Shown in pieces: positions 52,536 to 64,000 of a stretch of DNA of 64,000 bases (positions within the stretch are counted from its first letter, which is position 1; every line of letters begins with the position of its first letter). The stretch lies in assembly GCF_022201045.2 (NCBI RefSeq), contig NC_068560.1:37907001-37971000 (forward strand), written 5' to 3'. The notes beneath the pieces are model-generated. The model saw only the letters and a program-made list of their open reading frames with translations, did no database searches and had not been told where the DNA came from. The stretch is from Citrus sinensis (taxonomy: Eukaryota > Streptophyta > Magnoliopsida > Sapindales > Rutaceae). Made by a program: the position numbers and the translations under genes.

Positions 52536-54316
52536 AGAAAATTGGTAATAAATTATTTTGTTTCTGTTAATTTGATTCAAGTTATATTATAAATATATGC
52601 ATGTAAATTGATGATTACTTTTTGTAATTGTATTGTTTGATGATGATAATTGATAAAGCAAGCAGCTCGGCCACCATACATAAGTCTCATAATTAATTCT
52701 AAGCTTCTTGCTGTTCAATATCTTAGCTCTTCTTTTTGCAAAAATCATCCTTTGGAACGAAGTGCTTTGGATCATCTAGGAAAAAGTCAATTAATCAAGA
52801 AAGTTCATGATCAGGTTCCTATCTTTTGTTCCATTTAAGGCAAAGATAATAATATATTGTCTTATCTAGGTAAGGGAAGCACATAAAATATGACCTTTTT
52901 TTTTTTGTCAAACTAAGAAATATAAGGAAATTAAGTTTCTCCATGCATCAGCATATTCTGTCCTTTCTTTCCCATCGTTTACAAGAAGAAAACTAAACAT
53001 TATGATGACATAGATTTTGGCTGCAGCCGCAATAGATTATCAAGTCAATTATAAAGTTGTTTCCGAGACAATAACAAGTTGTTGTGCCGACTGCAGAGTG
53101 CAGATGTACACGCACACATTAACGGAGGACTAAGCTTGTTGTTTAATTAATTACGTTGCTTGGTGCATGCCACATACCATCTGCCACTTTGACAATTATT
53201 GGATAACTTCTACCAATCTGTTACATCTTAATCAAATTTATTTTCAATTTAGAACAGTTGTATGACTCTGCTGATTAAAAAGGAGCCATCGTTTGTGAAT
53301 TGATTTTGTCCTCACCATGTGTTGATTCGTTCCTCTTTTACCTTTTCCACTTATCTTAACCGCAATGCATTCATTTATCTTTGCACGTATACCGAACCCA
53401 AATTGATGCTGGGTAAACTTTGGATTGACTTTTCACATGCCTACCCGACCCGACGATGATGTTTGTTGCCTTCTAATTACTTTGTTGAAATTGTCATCTA
53501 CGTATTTAAAACAATTTAATGGCACGACGCACGCACCTCTTGATTCATCATATTGACCATTCTTTCTTTCTTTCTTTTTTTCAAATGGCTTTTGATAGGA
53601 GAAAAAGAAAAGAGATACGTATGATTTTTTGTGGCTCGAACTTATATTATTGAGTCTAACCTAGTTTTCCGGACGACTGGTAATCACTTGATACCGTAAT
53701 ATTGACGACATAACATTTGCTTGTTTGACTAATCAGGCGCTTTGTCGTTTAAAAGTCTTTATCCTTTACACACAGCAGGCACACTTCACTTCCCTGATAA
53801 ATAATAATGCAGAATTCTTAATTATTATTATCCCACCGGCCAGCCTGTCCCTGCTTCCTGCATCTGGCCACTGTACCTACTAAGTTCATTTTTCAATTTC
53901 CATCTGTATTGCTATATTTACTGAATTTTTAAATTCCCAACTCCTAACCGACATGTCCCCTAATGTATCATCATATATAGTAAATTAACAATCAATCACA
54001 AACACGAAGCACCCGATTTGCACTTTCCTCAAGCATTACTCATCAGATGGGATAATAATACAAATTAAAAGCTCCATGATATTTTTTGTACAAATCACAC
54101 AACAAAGTCCTTCTACACACAATAAGCGAGGCATGACCAAATTTTCAATTTGAGTACTGTGATTGAAACTATTATGTGACCCTATGTCTTGTTACCCCCC
54201 ATCATGTCAATGTATGAGATAATGAGACATCGAGAAAAACTAAAATTTGCTAAAACGCCCTTTAATTCCTATATTATTATTATTTTTTGGTTTTAAGTTC
54301 ATCAAATAATTAACTT
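52536..54316. other. Intergenic, convergent genes
   Basis: Two genes end into this region. AT-rich, with CT/(TTTC)n runs near 53560. No gene, RNA or transposon was recognised. Confidence 0.4.
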
Positions 54317-55216
54317 TTAATAAGTCACACGAACTCCTTGGTATCTTAGTATCTCTCCAATGAGCTCTCCTTTACCAGAACCCACATACCTTCCACGGAT
54401 TTGACCATCTCTGATGAACAAAAATGTTGGCACTTCAACAACGTTCATGTCCCTCAAAAACTGCATGCAGCTGTCGTTCTCATCACCGTTCATTCTCGCG
54501 AAGACCACCGTACCAGCCATCTGCCTAGACAGTTTAATCACCGTTGGATACACCTTCACGCAGGGCCCACAATGCTTCAACCCCACATCAAGAACAATCA
54601 GCTTCTGATCAACCTTATGATCATCAATCAGCTTCTCAACATCCTCTTTGGAGTGAAGCTGCACCACAGCAGAATGACTGTCACCGTAATATAACACATC
54701 CCCCATGAGCTGATCGGGGCCTATTCCTTCTTCTTCATGAATTTTCTCCATGCTTTTGTAAAAGCTGAAGTGGGGAACCTTTTTTATCTTCTCTCTTTCG
54801 CAGAGCTCTTTTGTTTTTTCAGACTCATCGCCCATCACAAGAATGAATTCGACGTCGTTGCATTGCCTGCTCAGGTCAACCATAAAAGGGTAGATTTTGC
54901 TGCTGTCGAGACTGCGGCTAGCAGCAAATTCAACCACAACGAGTTTGTTTTTCGCCAATCTTAGGGCTTCGTCGAATTCTTCAATACTGTGGACTTTCTT
55001 TACTCTTTCATCCCTTGGAGCATTCTTTGTTCCTGGGGCAGCTGTGGCCTTTGTTATCAATAACTGGGTTCTGCTAGTTTTCGGTTTTGTTAAAGACTGA
55101 GGTTTGGCGAAAATAGGCGGTGAAAAAAGAGAATGAGGGGAACGTAGAGGAGTAAATTTAGGGTTTGCTGAGAGAGACAAAGGGAGTTTTAAAATGAAAT
55201 TTGTAACGACGGCCAT
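54317..55216 (-). CDS. CDSP32: Chloroplast drought-induced thioredoxin-like CDSP32
   Basis: Plastid double-thioredoxin protein induced by drought and oxidative stress that reduces peroxiredoxins (2-Cys Prx BAS1) and methionine sulfoxide reductases. Intronless, 299 aa. The N-terminal ~65 residues are a Ser/Pro/Lys-rich plastid transit peptide ([20 protein letters not shown]). Thioredoxin-fold domain 1 (~70-185) has lost the CXXC: it reads [18 protein letters not shown]. Domain 2 (~186-299) keeps the active site as [14 protein letters not shown], with cis-Pro in VVEVPTFLF. This asymmetry is the family norm. The start is the Met at 55216; an upstream in-frame extension (MTEIFII...) is probably leader. 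Location between the At1g76070-like gene and SMT2 matches Arabidopsis. Confidence 0.94.
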   Translation of the reverse strand: MAVVTNFILKLPLSLSANPKFTPLRSPHSLFSPPIFAKPQSLTKPKTSRTQLLITKATAAPGTKNAPRDERVKKVHSIEEFDEALRLAKNKLVVVEFAASRSLDSSKIYPFMVDLSRQCNDVEFILVMGDESEKTKELCEREKIKKVPHFSFYKSMEKIHEEEGIGPDQLMGDVLYYGDSHSAVVQLHSKEDVEKLIDDHKVDQKLIVLDVGLKHCGPCVKVYPTVIKLSRQMAGTVVFARMNGDENDSCMQFLRDMNVVEVPTFLFIRDGQIRGRYVGSGKGELIGEILRYQGVRVTY

Positions 55217-55989
55217 GGAATGAAGCGCCAATATCCACCCACACCCACTCCAAGCTCCAGAGATCGAGTTGGCGTTTGATTGGATAGAATTAGAGTGTTT
55301 CCAGGGATGACTGCGAGGCAAAGCAGAGACTACAGAAATATCAATAATGAAAATCTCAGTCATCGTAAATGTTGTCCACTCGTTTCATATGTGGATCATA
55401 TTATCCACAAATTCGTATCTTGGGTGGATTTTTTTTTTTTTTAAAAAAAAAAATCAGTTATTAATATCATGTAGCTGTTACCAGCTATCCTTTCATTCCT
55501 TATCTTTTTCCTGATCTTTTTATAATTTTTTTTTTTGGAGAAACTTTATAATGAGTTAATTTTAAATTATTTGTGAAATGAAATTTTTTTAAAATATTCT
55601 TCAAATTATAGTAAGCTTCAACTTATTTTTAATTTTGAAAGAAAATAAAAATTTTTAGCAACTCACTTTTATGTTTTCTTTATCTTTTAAAAAAATTATG
55701 AATAAATTTAAGTTTATAATATTTTGAAAATTATTAGTTCATGAGAGGTATTTTGAAAATTATTTTTTTTTAGAATATATATTATTATCTATACAACACA
55801 TGAGTAATAATTTGGAATAGTCATATTTAAACCATTTAAATAGTCATATTTGAACCATTTAATTTATCACACCAATACCCCTTTTTAATTAACCTCACAT
55901 GTTTTTAGAAATACACTTATTAAAGAGTAAAAAGATTAATTAAACATGAAAACATTGTTGAATTTTTTTTTTTAAAAAAAAATTATAGA
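55217..55989. other. Promoter side of CDSP32
   Basis: AT-rich, no gene. Includes the probable CDSP32 leader and promoter (55217-55450). A/T-rich inverted runs (TTTTTTTAAAAAAA) sit at 55430-55450 and again near 55970. Confidence 0.35.
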
Positions 55990-56245
55990 TTCAACATTGG
56001 TTTCTATGTCCGCGTTGGGCTTCTTCAATGGAGTCATCAGGTCCAATGTTGCACTTGCTTTTGTTCTTCTTTATGACACCGTTCTAAAGCTTATTCTTAT
56101 CCGGGTTTTGATGGTTTGTTCGCGTGCTTTGGTGATTGTTGATCACTTGCATTTTCAGTACAATGGGTTTTTGTTGAGTTGGTTGCTGCAGTCAATTTCT
56201 ATTTTATGGGGGAGGGATTTTAGTTATTCAGATTTACGTGATGGT
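55990..56245 (+). pseudogene. ALG8: ALG8 glucosyltransferase gene fragment
   Basis: ALG8 adds the second glucose to the ER lipid-linked oligosaccharide. Residues VLMVCSRALVIVDHLH, then FQYNGFLLSWLLQSIS at 56090-56200 match the conserved lumenal/transmembrane region of ALG8 (VIVDHLHFQYNGFLLGWLLLSIS in plants, recalled). Upstream LLYDTVLKLILI is a weaker match to the preceding helix. Only ~60 residues of a ~500-aa protein are present, the match ends after WGRDF, and there is no splice structure, so it is a non-functional fragment. It may have been carried by a mobile element, with A/T-rich borders at both ends. Confidence 0.72.
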
Positions 56246-58779
56246 TGTTTGAATTTTTGTATGTTGATATGATTCAAATAGTTTGGATATTATTATCATA
56301 AGTGGGTCTATCTGTTGGGTATTTGATTGAGGAAATTTGCAGGTAAAATTTTGAGTTCTGTTACATTTAACTTCTTCTTTTTTTTAAAAAAAAAAAAGAA
56401 GCTGTTTAAAAGAAAGTGATAAAATAAGAGTAATTTTTAAAATATTTAGGATTAATTGAAAAGTGAAGATTAGTGAGGGATAAATATTCGCACTCAATAA
56501 TATGGGTCAATGTTGGAAGTTGACACTTGACAGGGCCAAAAGAAGACTGTTTATATACCTGGGAGGCCCAAAACGAGCGTTGATTGGACGAAGATCTGTG
56601 ACCATTCTTGCGCCTATTGGAACAAAACATGTTCAATCTCGTTCGCCCCCAAAACCCAATTTGTTATGATAATTGAGCGGATAAACGTCAATTGTGGCTG
56701 TTGTTTGGTGGTGAAAATATTAGTATGTAAATAAACAGAAACGTTTCCAAGTTTAAGGTCAGACAACTACTTCAGAAACAACATTATAAAAGAGACACTT
56801 GGAACACCCCAGCAAGTGAATTACAAATTGCAGGTTATGGCTGTAAATGAACTCATGTCAGTTAAACTAGTTGTGCATCTTGTAACGTTTCAGTTTCGTT
56901 AATGAACTCATTTAACTGCCAAATCAGATTAAAACAGTCTGCTTTATAGGCAAGGGATTGCAAAAGCAATAGCAAGTCCAAATGATGACATTTCTGAATT
57001 AGTATCCCAAGTTTTTCCCACGGCCGCGAACACATTTTTGTCGGTTGTCACCGTTATCCGTGGTGTAAATCAGCTGAAACCACCAACAATCTTGGAAATT
57101 GCAATATTCACCTATCCAAATCCCAAGGAACCTAAGCAGAATTCTTTTTTCTGCAATTTGTTTTCAAACATGGTTGGGTATTCAGAGCTTTGGATTGCCA
57201 TGGCCCTAATCAATTAATTATCACAAATAAATTAAACGCTCCAGCACGATCTTCAAAGTTGAACAACTGCATTTAATTTATTCAAAACCTAGGTTCAGTT
57301 GGTACCGAATGGGGGCAAGCATCGCTTTCGGCTTGTAAGGCAATGCAATGCATGCATCCTTTGCTACCCACAAGGAGGACGAGTCTATTCAATCAATAAC
57401 GCAAATCACGCATGAAATTGGGAACTTCAAGAACAACGTATAAAATTAGGCCGTTATTGACCATCACAAGTAACACTAAACACACAAATTCAAAATAAAG
57501 AAACTCTGCTTGTGATCTTCCCAAAATGAATAAGAATAATAATAAAAAAAGGACTTTCCTCGCGCCAACTATACCAAATGAATGTATTACTTGAAGCTAT
57601 TCAAAATCCAAACAATCAAATATCATGCTCAAATGAAATCCATCCGAATCGTAATCAGATTTCAACAGTTCTAACATATTGATCATAGCAAATTGGCTTG
57701 CATTCTACTCAAATCTCAGCTGTAACACAACACAATTTCATGTGTTTAGTCCAAACCAATTGATTAAAGCCGAAACAAATACAAACCAATTCCCCATTAT
57801 TGGATTCAACAAGGAAATCCCATCATTTAACTAATATTGACAACACCAAGCTGTAACAAAGTCACTTGTATGCGACTGACGAAATTGGACTTGTGGCTAA
57901 TTCATGTTAAGTATTAGCTAAATGATGATTTAGCAGACGACGATACTTACCATAAGATGAGTAACAGTGCCCCATGATGCTGTCTAATTCATAGAATTCT
58001 GCCACATTCAAATGCGCACACACATTTAAAAAGAAGGATATTTATTGTAGTGAACTATTGTCAAATTATAATCATAGAAAACAAAAATTAATATTAGGAA
58101 AAAAAAAGATAATAAGGAAAGAACTTTGAAATATTCAAAAGTATAAATGGGCCCGTATGTTATGACAAAAACCCTCAAAGGTGAAAAGATTTGGCGGGAT
58201 TAGGCTTTCAGAAACAAAACGACACAGTAAAGTCCGTTGCCAGTGGTCACCACCTAAGCACTTCACTAACTTTTTGCCCGTGTCGTGAGCCAACATCACC
58301 TGTTCTCACCTGCACATTCTTGCACGTACACCGTCACCCCAGATCGCAGATCTAAACCGTTTATTTTAACTTTTTTTTTTATCACTAAATATATTTTTCG
58401 CGGAAAATACGAAATGCGCATATTCTTTCTTGAAGTCGAATATTAAAACAAATAATAATAATAATAATAATAAATCAGCTTTTCTTTCTGTTTCCATCCT
58501 TCCTGATGTTCCTCACAGATCCTAGGATTTATTAATAAACTAAATGGAAATTTCAAAAACAAAATTCTCGGCCTCTCCCCTGAAAGTAAGCTATCATCAC
58601 AACATGTTAAAATTGAAATAAAAATCCAACAACCGAATTTAAATAAAATTTTAGGCAAGGGATACATGGTGATAATTGATAAATTAAGCAAAAAATAAAA
58701 AAAAGAAAAAGAAAACCTAGGACCAAAAAGAAAAACAGGAGGAGGTGAAACAGAAACTGTAAGTCACCTCATTGATTGG
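56246..58779. other. Intergenic, downstream of SMT2
   Basis: About 2.5 kb. No gene with support. Includes the SMT2 3' UTR near 58780 and an (AAT)n run at 58455-58473. Nothing else was recognised. Confidence 0.4.
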
Positions 58780-59859
58780 CTAAGAAGATTTAGGAGGGTG
58801 AGGCTTTCTGAGGAGAACCATGTGCATCGGAGTGAAGATTCCGGTCTCACCGCCTCTGGTCAAATAATCAGCGGTCTTAAAAAGCATATCATGAACACCA
58901 ACGGTTCCTTTTGGCGCAATCCCCAAGGCCGCTAGTATTGTAACTAGAATGTGATTCCTCCAGTATGCGAAGCGGCCCATTTTGAGGCGGGTCCACCAGG
59001 GCTGGGCTGGCGGTTTGGCCAGATCCTTCTCTTTCACCACCTCGAACCCTACCCTCTTGGCTATCTCGGTAATTTCCGCGTAGCTTCTCAGCCCAGGCAA
59101 CGCATCTCCACGTTCGATACCCTGAATGATGTCCACGTGTTCTTTGTTTTCCGCTTCGTACTTGTCTGTCGTGACCCACTCGTACGACACGTATAGAGAT
59201 CCGGGCTTCAAAACCCTAAAGACCTCAGCGTACACGTCCTCCAGCTTCGGCGCGTGACATGTCGCTTCGATTGAGTACGCGCCGTCGAAGTGGTTGTCTT
59301 CAAACGGCATCTTTAGGAAGTTTCCGCATACTACTTCGCAGAGAGAATCTAATCCCGCCTTCTTGTTGTGCAGACGAGCACGATTCACTTGATACTCGTT
59401 GATTGTGATGCCGACGACATTGGCACGCGAGTGGGCGGCGATGGCACGCATGGGACCGCCGACCCCGCATCCGACGTCGAGAATGCGGTCTCCGGCCTTG
59501 ACGTCAATGAGATCGACGGCCATCTCCTCGTGGAGGCGCGTGGCGTCACGGTGGGATTTCCCGGGGATAGAGGGGGAGAAGTGGAAGGACTGGCCCCACC
59601 CCCACTCGTAAATGTCTGTGACTAAGTTGTAAAACGTGTCGACGAAATCTGGAACCTTCTCCTTGGTTGTCTCCTTCGGGCGTTTAAAGAACTTCCAGTA
59701 CTCTTTATAATTGTCTTCGACTTCCTCGGCGGAGATCGAGCCGCCGGAGAGGTTGACGGCGCGCTTGCCCTTTTGTTCGGCGGGGCCGAGTACGCAGACA
59801 AACCAGTAGAGGCCACCGGCAAGGAGAGCGCCGGTGCAAAAGAGAACGAGAGAATCCAT
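58780..59859 (-). CDS. SMT2: Sterol C-24(28) methyltransferase, SMT2
   Basis: Methylates 24-methylenelophenol to give 24-ethylidene sterols, setting the ratio of sitosterol to campesterol, at the ER membrane. Intronless, 359 aa, the usual SMT2/3 length. An N-terminal membrane anchor (LVLFCTGALLAGGLYWFVCV) precedes the conserved sterol-MT region YYNLVTDIYEWGWGQSFHF (YEWGWG). The SAM site is ILDVGCGVGGPMRAIA; other marks are SIEATCHAPKLEDVYAEV, YVSYEWVTTDKY and the C-terminal region IFTPMHMVLLRKPHPPKSS. Matches the plant SMT2/SMT3 type (Arabidopsis At1g20330/At1g76090), which the map position supports; SMT1 lacks the N-terminal anchor form seen here. Intact. Confidence 0.96.
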   Translation of the reverse strand: MDSLVLFCTGALLAGGLYWFVCVLGPAEQKGKRAVNLSGGSISAEEVEDNYKEYWKFFKRPKETTKEKVPDFVDTFYNLVTDIYEWGWGQSFHFSPSIPGKSHRDATRLHEEMAVDLIDVKAGDRILDVGCGVGGPMRAIAAHSRANVVGITINEYQVNRARLHNKKAGLDSLCEVVCGNFLKMPFEDNHFDGAYSIEATCHAPKLEDVYAEVFRVLKPGSLYVSYEWVTTDKYEAENKEHVDIIQGIERGDALPGLRSYAEITEIAKRVGFEVVKEKDLAKPPAQPWWTRLKMGRFAYWRNHILVTILAALGIAPKGTVGVHDMLFKTADYLTRGGETGIFTPMHMVLLRKPHPPKSS

Positions 59860-59912
59860 TGAGACTTGAAAAAGTTAGAAGGAGAGAGAGATGGAGTGCG
59901 AGCGTGACTGTG

Positions 59913-59914
<2 letters not shown>

Positions 59915-59954
<40 letters not shown>
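59915..59954. repeat. (GT)20 microsatellite in the SMT2 5' leader
   Basis: A 40-bp perfect GT run 55 bp upstream of the SMT2 start codon. In the minus-strand transcript it reads CA/AC repeats, in the leader or the proximal promoter. GA-rich bases lie between it and the start codon. Confidence 0.92.
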
Positions 59955-59956
<2 letters not shown>

Positions 59957-60138
59957 GAGAGAAAAAGCAAAGGCGGACTCGGGCGGCTCCTGAGTTATCC
60001 GTTTTGGCAAGGAGAACTATCGAGTGGGGTTTTTAGTTTTAAGCAGACTAGTTCCTTTCAAAAAAAAAAAAAAAAAAAAAAAGCAGACTATAATATTGTA
60101 CACGCGCTGTGCGCGTGACTTTGGGCCTTGAGCAGGAC

Positions 60139-62520
60139 CACGTGGAATCCGAACAATCAATTTGATATGTTGTGGCTCTGTTCTGAACTCCAGCTCAGCC
60201 TCAGGTCAGAGGCTGCCCCTTTTCTATTCCATGCTTATCATTTTTGCAGACATGTTATCATAATTATTTGGAGGATAAATGTAACAGAGAGCAAATAATA
60301 GAGGATTCCCACATTGAAATTATTAAACCCTCCGTTATGTTTCTGGACCGAAATCGCGGCCAGTTGCACAATTTGAGTAATCTGAGAAAACACATACAAT
60401 TACTACAAAGGGAATACGTTCATTATACACTAGCAAAATTAGTTTTATTAGGGATTTTTAATCTTGATGCAGGACAATTTACGATTACTTGGATAGGTGA
60501 GATTCGTATTTATGTTAGTTTTACTAATCATTAAAGATCATTTACGTTATTTTGAAGAGGCTTATAAAATATTTTCCTATGATAAGACCATTAAAAAATA
60601 AAATTAAAACATATAAAGGTTGCATGACCTCACCCCCACCTCAGACACTGTTTGTTGACAGTAATGAGGGATTTTCCTGACTAAATGAGGTCAATAAATC
60701 TTTATTTATCGTATTACGAGGTACTAAAAATGGTTAATTCCCTTCCTTGTAGTTGCACTCCTCAAATTATATTGATGGCCAGCGCCAGTTTCTTTTATTT
60801 TTACCAATGCATATGCAATCTATTTTGAACGTCTTGAAGATTTTTTTTTTTTTCTTTTTTTCTCCCTTTCGGGTTGTGGGGACCTTTTTCCCTTGACAGA
60901 CGGTTCTTAAGTGAACAGTTTCCTTGAGCTGTTGGCCGTCTGCTGTAGATAGTGTAACTCACAAAACCACGTGTCTATACATGATTGGAGAACGTGTTTC
61001 TGGTAGAAGATCGATCTCAATTTCGTCACCACCCACTGGAACTCGGTAGGCCAAATTACATCTGATTGCCACTCTTCTCTTTAAGGGTTAGAAGAGGACT
61101 CGATTCAAACATGTGACTGAACTGGGCAAGTAACACAATCTTTATGTTGCAGTTGGCGTACACAGAGTATGAAGAAGTGATCTCCGCGCGCGCGCAATCC
61201 GTGATCCAACCACAACGGGAGGTACGGTTGAGATCACGGTCATCGGGTCATGGATATGGATTATTAAAATAATAATAATAACAACAACAACAACAACAAA
61301 TATATACAGTTTTTGCGTTATAAGAATCTTTGGCGTGATTAAATATAATAACGAGAATTTCTCAGGCTCATTAAGTGGCATTCATTACAAACAAGAATCT
61401 TGTAATTTATTAATTTGTTTTTAACTTTTCGCACGTGCTCTCATGACATGTTCGAGATCGTTAATTGCCATAATTGGCAGGCCAATTGCCTAAAACATGC
61501 CCTTGACCGGTTGTGTCCACGTGTTTTGTCAATTGTATGTGCCGAGCAATGAACCGCTGAATTAGCAGAATAGTCAAGACTCCTGATTTACTCTTAAATG
61601 AGAGGATATTCTTTCTACCCAAATGTTGGTTGCAGACAGGCCATGCTTCAAAGCATACCAACGTGAAATATTAATTACATACGAATGGAAACGGACTTGT
61701 GTTTGTAGTTTCTCTTAATTTCTCGGCAGTCACGTGGAAGGTTCCCTTGTGATGTTGCGACCGAGTAGTAAGTAGTGAGTGGCCTGCAGCTTTCACTTTG
61801 TCGATTTGTACTTGCATCTTCCCCACATAGCATACATAGAACATGAATGACAAAAGCACTCCGAAAGATACGTTTTTGCCTTTGGATCTGTGAAATGTCT
61901 GTGAATTCACCTTTTTTTTTTTTTTTTTTACAATTTCTCCACTACATGTAAAGCGATGAAGAATATCCCCTTTTCTTTCTTTCGTAAAACAAAAAATATC
62001 TCCTCTCCCCACTTTCTCAAACCTCAAATTTATCCTCTCTCTCTCTCTCTCTCTCTCCGTGTGTAGACATTATTTTTCTCAATAATGGACATCAAGTCAT
62101 TTCACAAATCACAACGCCCTTGAGCTTTAGCTTGGGCATAAAGGTGTTTCACATTCCAGTCACCAGTGCGATTGCACGTGAAGATTTTTACTTTGTACAG
62201 GTCCATTAATTACAAAATCTTAAAAATTTGGCTTTCAATATTGAAAATACACGACGATCATTCACGGAAAAGAATCCAGAAAGTGATTATGTTGAGCCCA
62301 CGACTACGACAATTGCGACTGACAGATATGGGAAGTCAGAAGCGTGAGGATTCTTTAATTGGGTCCTCTTGTTCTAGTCCAGTGATGAGATGATGCCAGA
62401 GATATACACAACTACTTTCCACAATTACATTGAAGTCGAAAGATTCTGACGAGCGACGAGGGATGACGTTAATAAATAAGATTTGAGAATCGGCAATAAT
62501 AGGGCGAGGGCAGGCACGTG
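60139..62520. promoter_or_regulatory. Cluster of seven G-box (CACGTG) motifs
   Basis: Palindromic CACGTG at 60139, 60968, 61432, 61518, 61731, 62175 and 62515. G-boxes bind bZIP and bHLH factors (ABA and light response). The function here is inferred. Confidence 0.5.
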
Positions 62521-63199
62521 ACTCGGCCTCTTTTATCCTCATCGCCGGCTTTCCATGCTAATTGTTGAACTCCAAACCTGGATGCCGACAGGACCTCAAG
62601 TATCTTCAGACTATCAAACATAGCTGATAGAGCTTTCCGTTAAAATAACAATAATAATAATAATAACAATGATAAAAATAATTGGTGATGATAAAGATTG
62701 ATGCTGTACTGCCGTTAACACTCCTAATTTACCGTTAGGAGGCGCTCTTTCACTAATTCTTCCACCTGAGACCTTTTAAACGCACTTAAACTTTTGTCTT
62801 ACGGATGCCCAATTTGGGAGATAACCCAATGCAATTTCCGTAAGGATGAACATGAACTTTAAGTCATATTGATTGTCATCGTGATTTAGGAAAGTCAAGG
62901 TTGATTAGATTTTTTATTGTTTATCATCAAAGATTTTCCAAAATATCTGCAGCTGTTGAAAGTTGAATTCGGTGCAGATGAAGTTAATTTCGACTCCTCA
63001 CCGAATAGTTGACAGCTCCTCTGGCAGCCAGGCCAATTTTGTAACATACACCAACCGGGGTTTTCAACCGGTTTTATGAATTTTTTATATATATATATTT
63101 AAAAAAAATAGCAGTAATAATGGAAAGAAAGTAAAATTGAAACAAATATTTTTCACTACAAATGCTATGAAAAATAAAGTAAAATGAATATCTACAAGA

Positions 63200-63752
63200 G
63201 ACAAAGTTTAATTCATATTTTATAATTTTTATCCTATGCTCAATGTTTAAATATTCATATATTTCATTTTATGTTTCACATCGTATATTTTATGTGCTCC
63301 AAATTTTTCTTTTTTCCCGTTGTCTCATATTTGCATTCAAGTTTCATATCAAATATTTAGAGTTTATTAATTAGTGTTCTATATTTCACATGACAAAGTA
63401 CTAATGTTTTATGTCTACCATTGCATATTTTAATTAAAAATTTTCATATTTATTATTCTATATTTCATGTGATATTTCTAAATACCCCAAAATTTCCTTT
63501 TCCCCCAATTCATGATGGCATTCAAATTTCATATATCACGTTTAGTGTCTTATGACTAGCATTTTTATATTTCATGATACAACGTACTAATGTTTTATAT
63601 ACATTATTGTATATCTTAAGTAAAATGTTTTATTTTTTTTTATTTTACGTTTCATGTAGGATATTTCAAAATCCCAAATTTTTTTTTTCCCTCATCTTTT
63701 CATATTGGTGTTAAAGTTTTATGTATAACATTTAGTGTTTCATGTCTGGATA
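63200..63752. repeat. Degenerate ~188-bp tandem repeat, about 3 copies
   Basis: The phrases CCAAATTTTTCTTTTTTCCC (63299), CCCCAAAATTTCCTTTTCCC (63485) and CCCAAATTTTTTTTTTCCC (63673), and ACTAATGTTTTATGTCTACC (63400) / ACTAATGTTTTATATACATT (63586), recur with a period of ~186-188 bp. AT-rich, no coding content. Confidence 0.75.
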
Positions 63753-63760
63753 TACATGAG

Positions 63761-63939
63761 GGATTGAGATCCTCTCATGATATGAGTACTTCTGATCTTT
63801 TACAGATTTTGTGCCACTTGTATTTTAGTATTAATGAATGATTAAGATTTAACGATTTTTTCTTTTTCATTTATTAACCATCAATCATATTAATAATACT
63901 TGCTCAGATAAAAATCAGATCAGGAGAGGATTCTGATCC
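63761..63939. mobile_element. MITE with imperfect TIRs
   Basis: Left GGATTGAGATCCTCTCATGA and right, reverse-complemented, GGATCAGAATCCTCTCCTGA match with four mismatches in 20; element ~179 bp. No clear target-site duplication, so the family is open. Confidence 0.6.
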
Positions 63940-64000
63940 GCACAAGAGAGAGCTAATAGCATTTGAGTTGAAAACCATGATAAGGAGCCAACATCATTTT

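Larger units (their letters stand above)
59955..64000. other. Right-hand intergenic region
   Basis: No gene with support in 4 kb. It holds seven CACGTG G-boxes between 60139 and 62520, a GA/CT run (62032-62056), short AAT/AAC runs (61268-61300, 62647-62665), a ~188-bp AT-rich tandem repeat (63200-63750) and a MITE (63761-63939). It may be the long upstream region of SMT2 or of a gene just beyond the window. Confidence 0.45.

Noticed and set aside
55217-55363. N-terminal extension of CDSP32 upstream of 55216
   Set aside because: The residues are unlike a transit peptide, while the Met at 55216 starts a typical plastid signal of the right length.

Overview
This is a gene-bearing, AT-rich stretch of nuclear DNA from a eudicot plant, probably a rosid. 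The evidence is the intron-split genes with plant-only families (class III peroxidase, alpha-expansin, CDPK, ATL RING-H2, PPR, CDSP32, SMT2), the plant promoter motifs and the many small TIR elements. The protein style would fit Citrus or another Sapindales, but I cannot prove the species. There is no operon, CRISPR array or other prokaryotic feature, and I see no clear undescribed system. The value lies in the gene order, the gene remnants and the nested transposons.

Layout. 0.3-4.5 kb: a peroxidase (PRX64-like) and an alpha-expansin, both on the minus strand. 6.0-8.5 kb: a 126-bp tandem duplication, an intronless and internally deleted RPN3 pseudogene, and a hAT-like non-autonomous element with a GC-rich minisatellite core. 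9.2-15.4 kb: an RGG-type ALBA protein and a DsbA/thioredoxin-fold secretory protein, both minus. 15.6-18.1 kb: AT-rich repeats and a decayed PPR gene. 18.8-19.3 kb: ATL23-like RING-H2. 19.3-24.9 kb: intergenic. 24.9-28.8 kb: a two-domain nucleoredoxin. 31.7-35.9 kb: CPK29-like calcium-dependent kinase (8 exons). 36.4-37.9 kb: a 9-bp-TSD MULE-like element with a second palindromic MITE inside it, ending about 90 bp before the start codon of a plastid RluA-type pseudouridine synthase (38.0-40.7 kb). 41.1-42.4 kb: another TIR element. 44.5-50 kb: two LYR-motif proteins flanking a P-class PPR protein. 51.7 kb: a basic protein of the At1g76070 type. 54.3-55.2 kb: CDSP32. 56 kb: an ALG8 gene fragment. 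58.8-59.9 kb: SMT2. 60-64 kb: intergenic, with seven G-boxes, a ~188-bp tandem repeat and a MITE.

How the genes relate. From 9 to 60 kb the order (ALBA, Trx-fold, PPR, CPK29, pseudouridine synthase, LYR/EMB1793, PPR, LYR, At1g76070-like, CDSP32, SMT2) matches, from memory, the duplicated Arabidopsis chromosome 1 blocks around At1g20220-At1g20330 and At1g76010-At1g76090. They share ancestry, not a pathway. Several serve organelles: PPR and LYR proteins in mitochondria, CDSP32 and the pseudouridine synthase in plastids. Exon borders were derived by hand from GT/AG sites and reading-frame continuity, so protein ends are reliable to the extent the frames join, while UTRs are mostly not defined.
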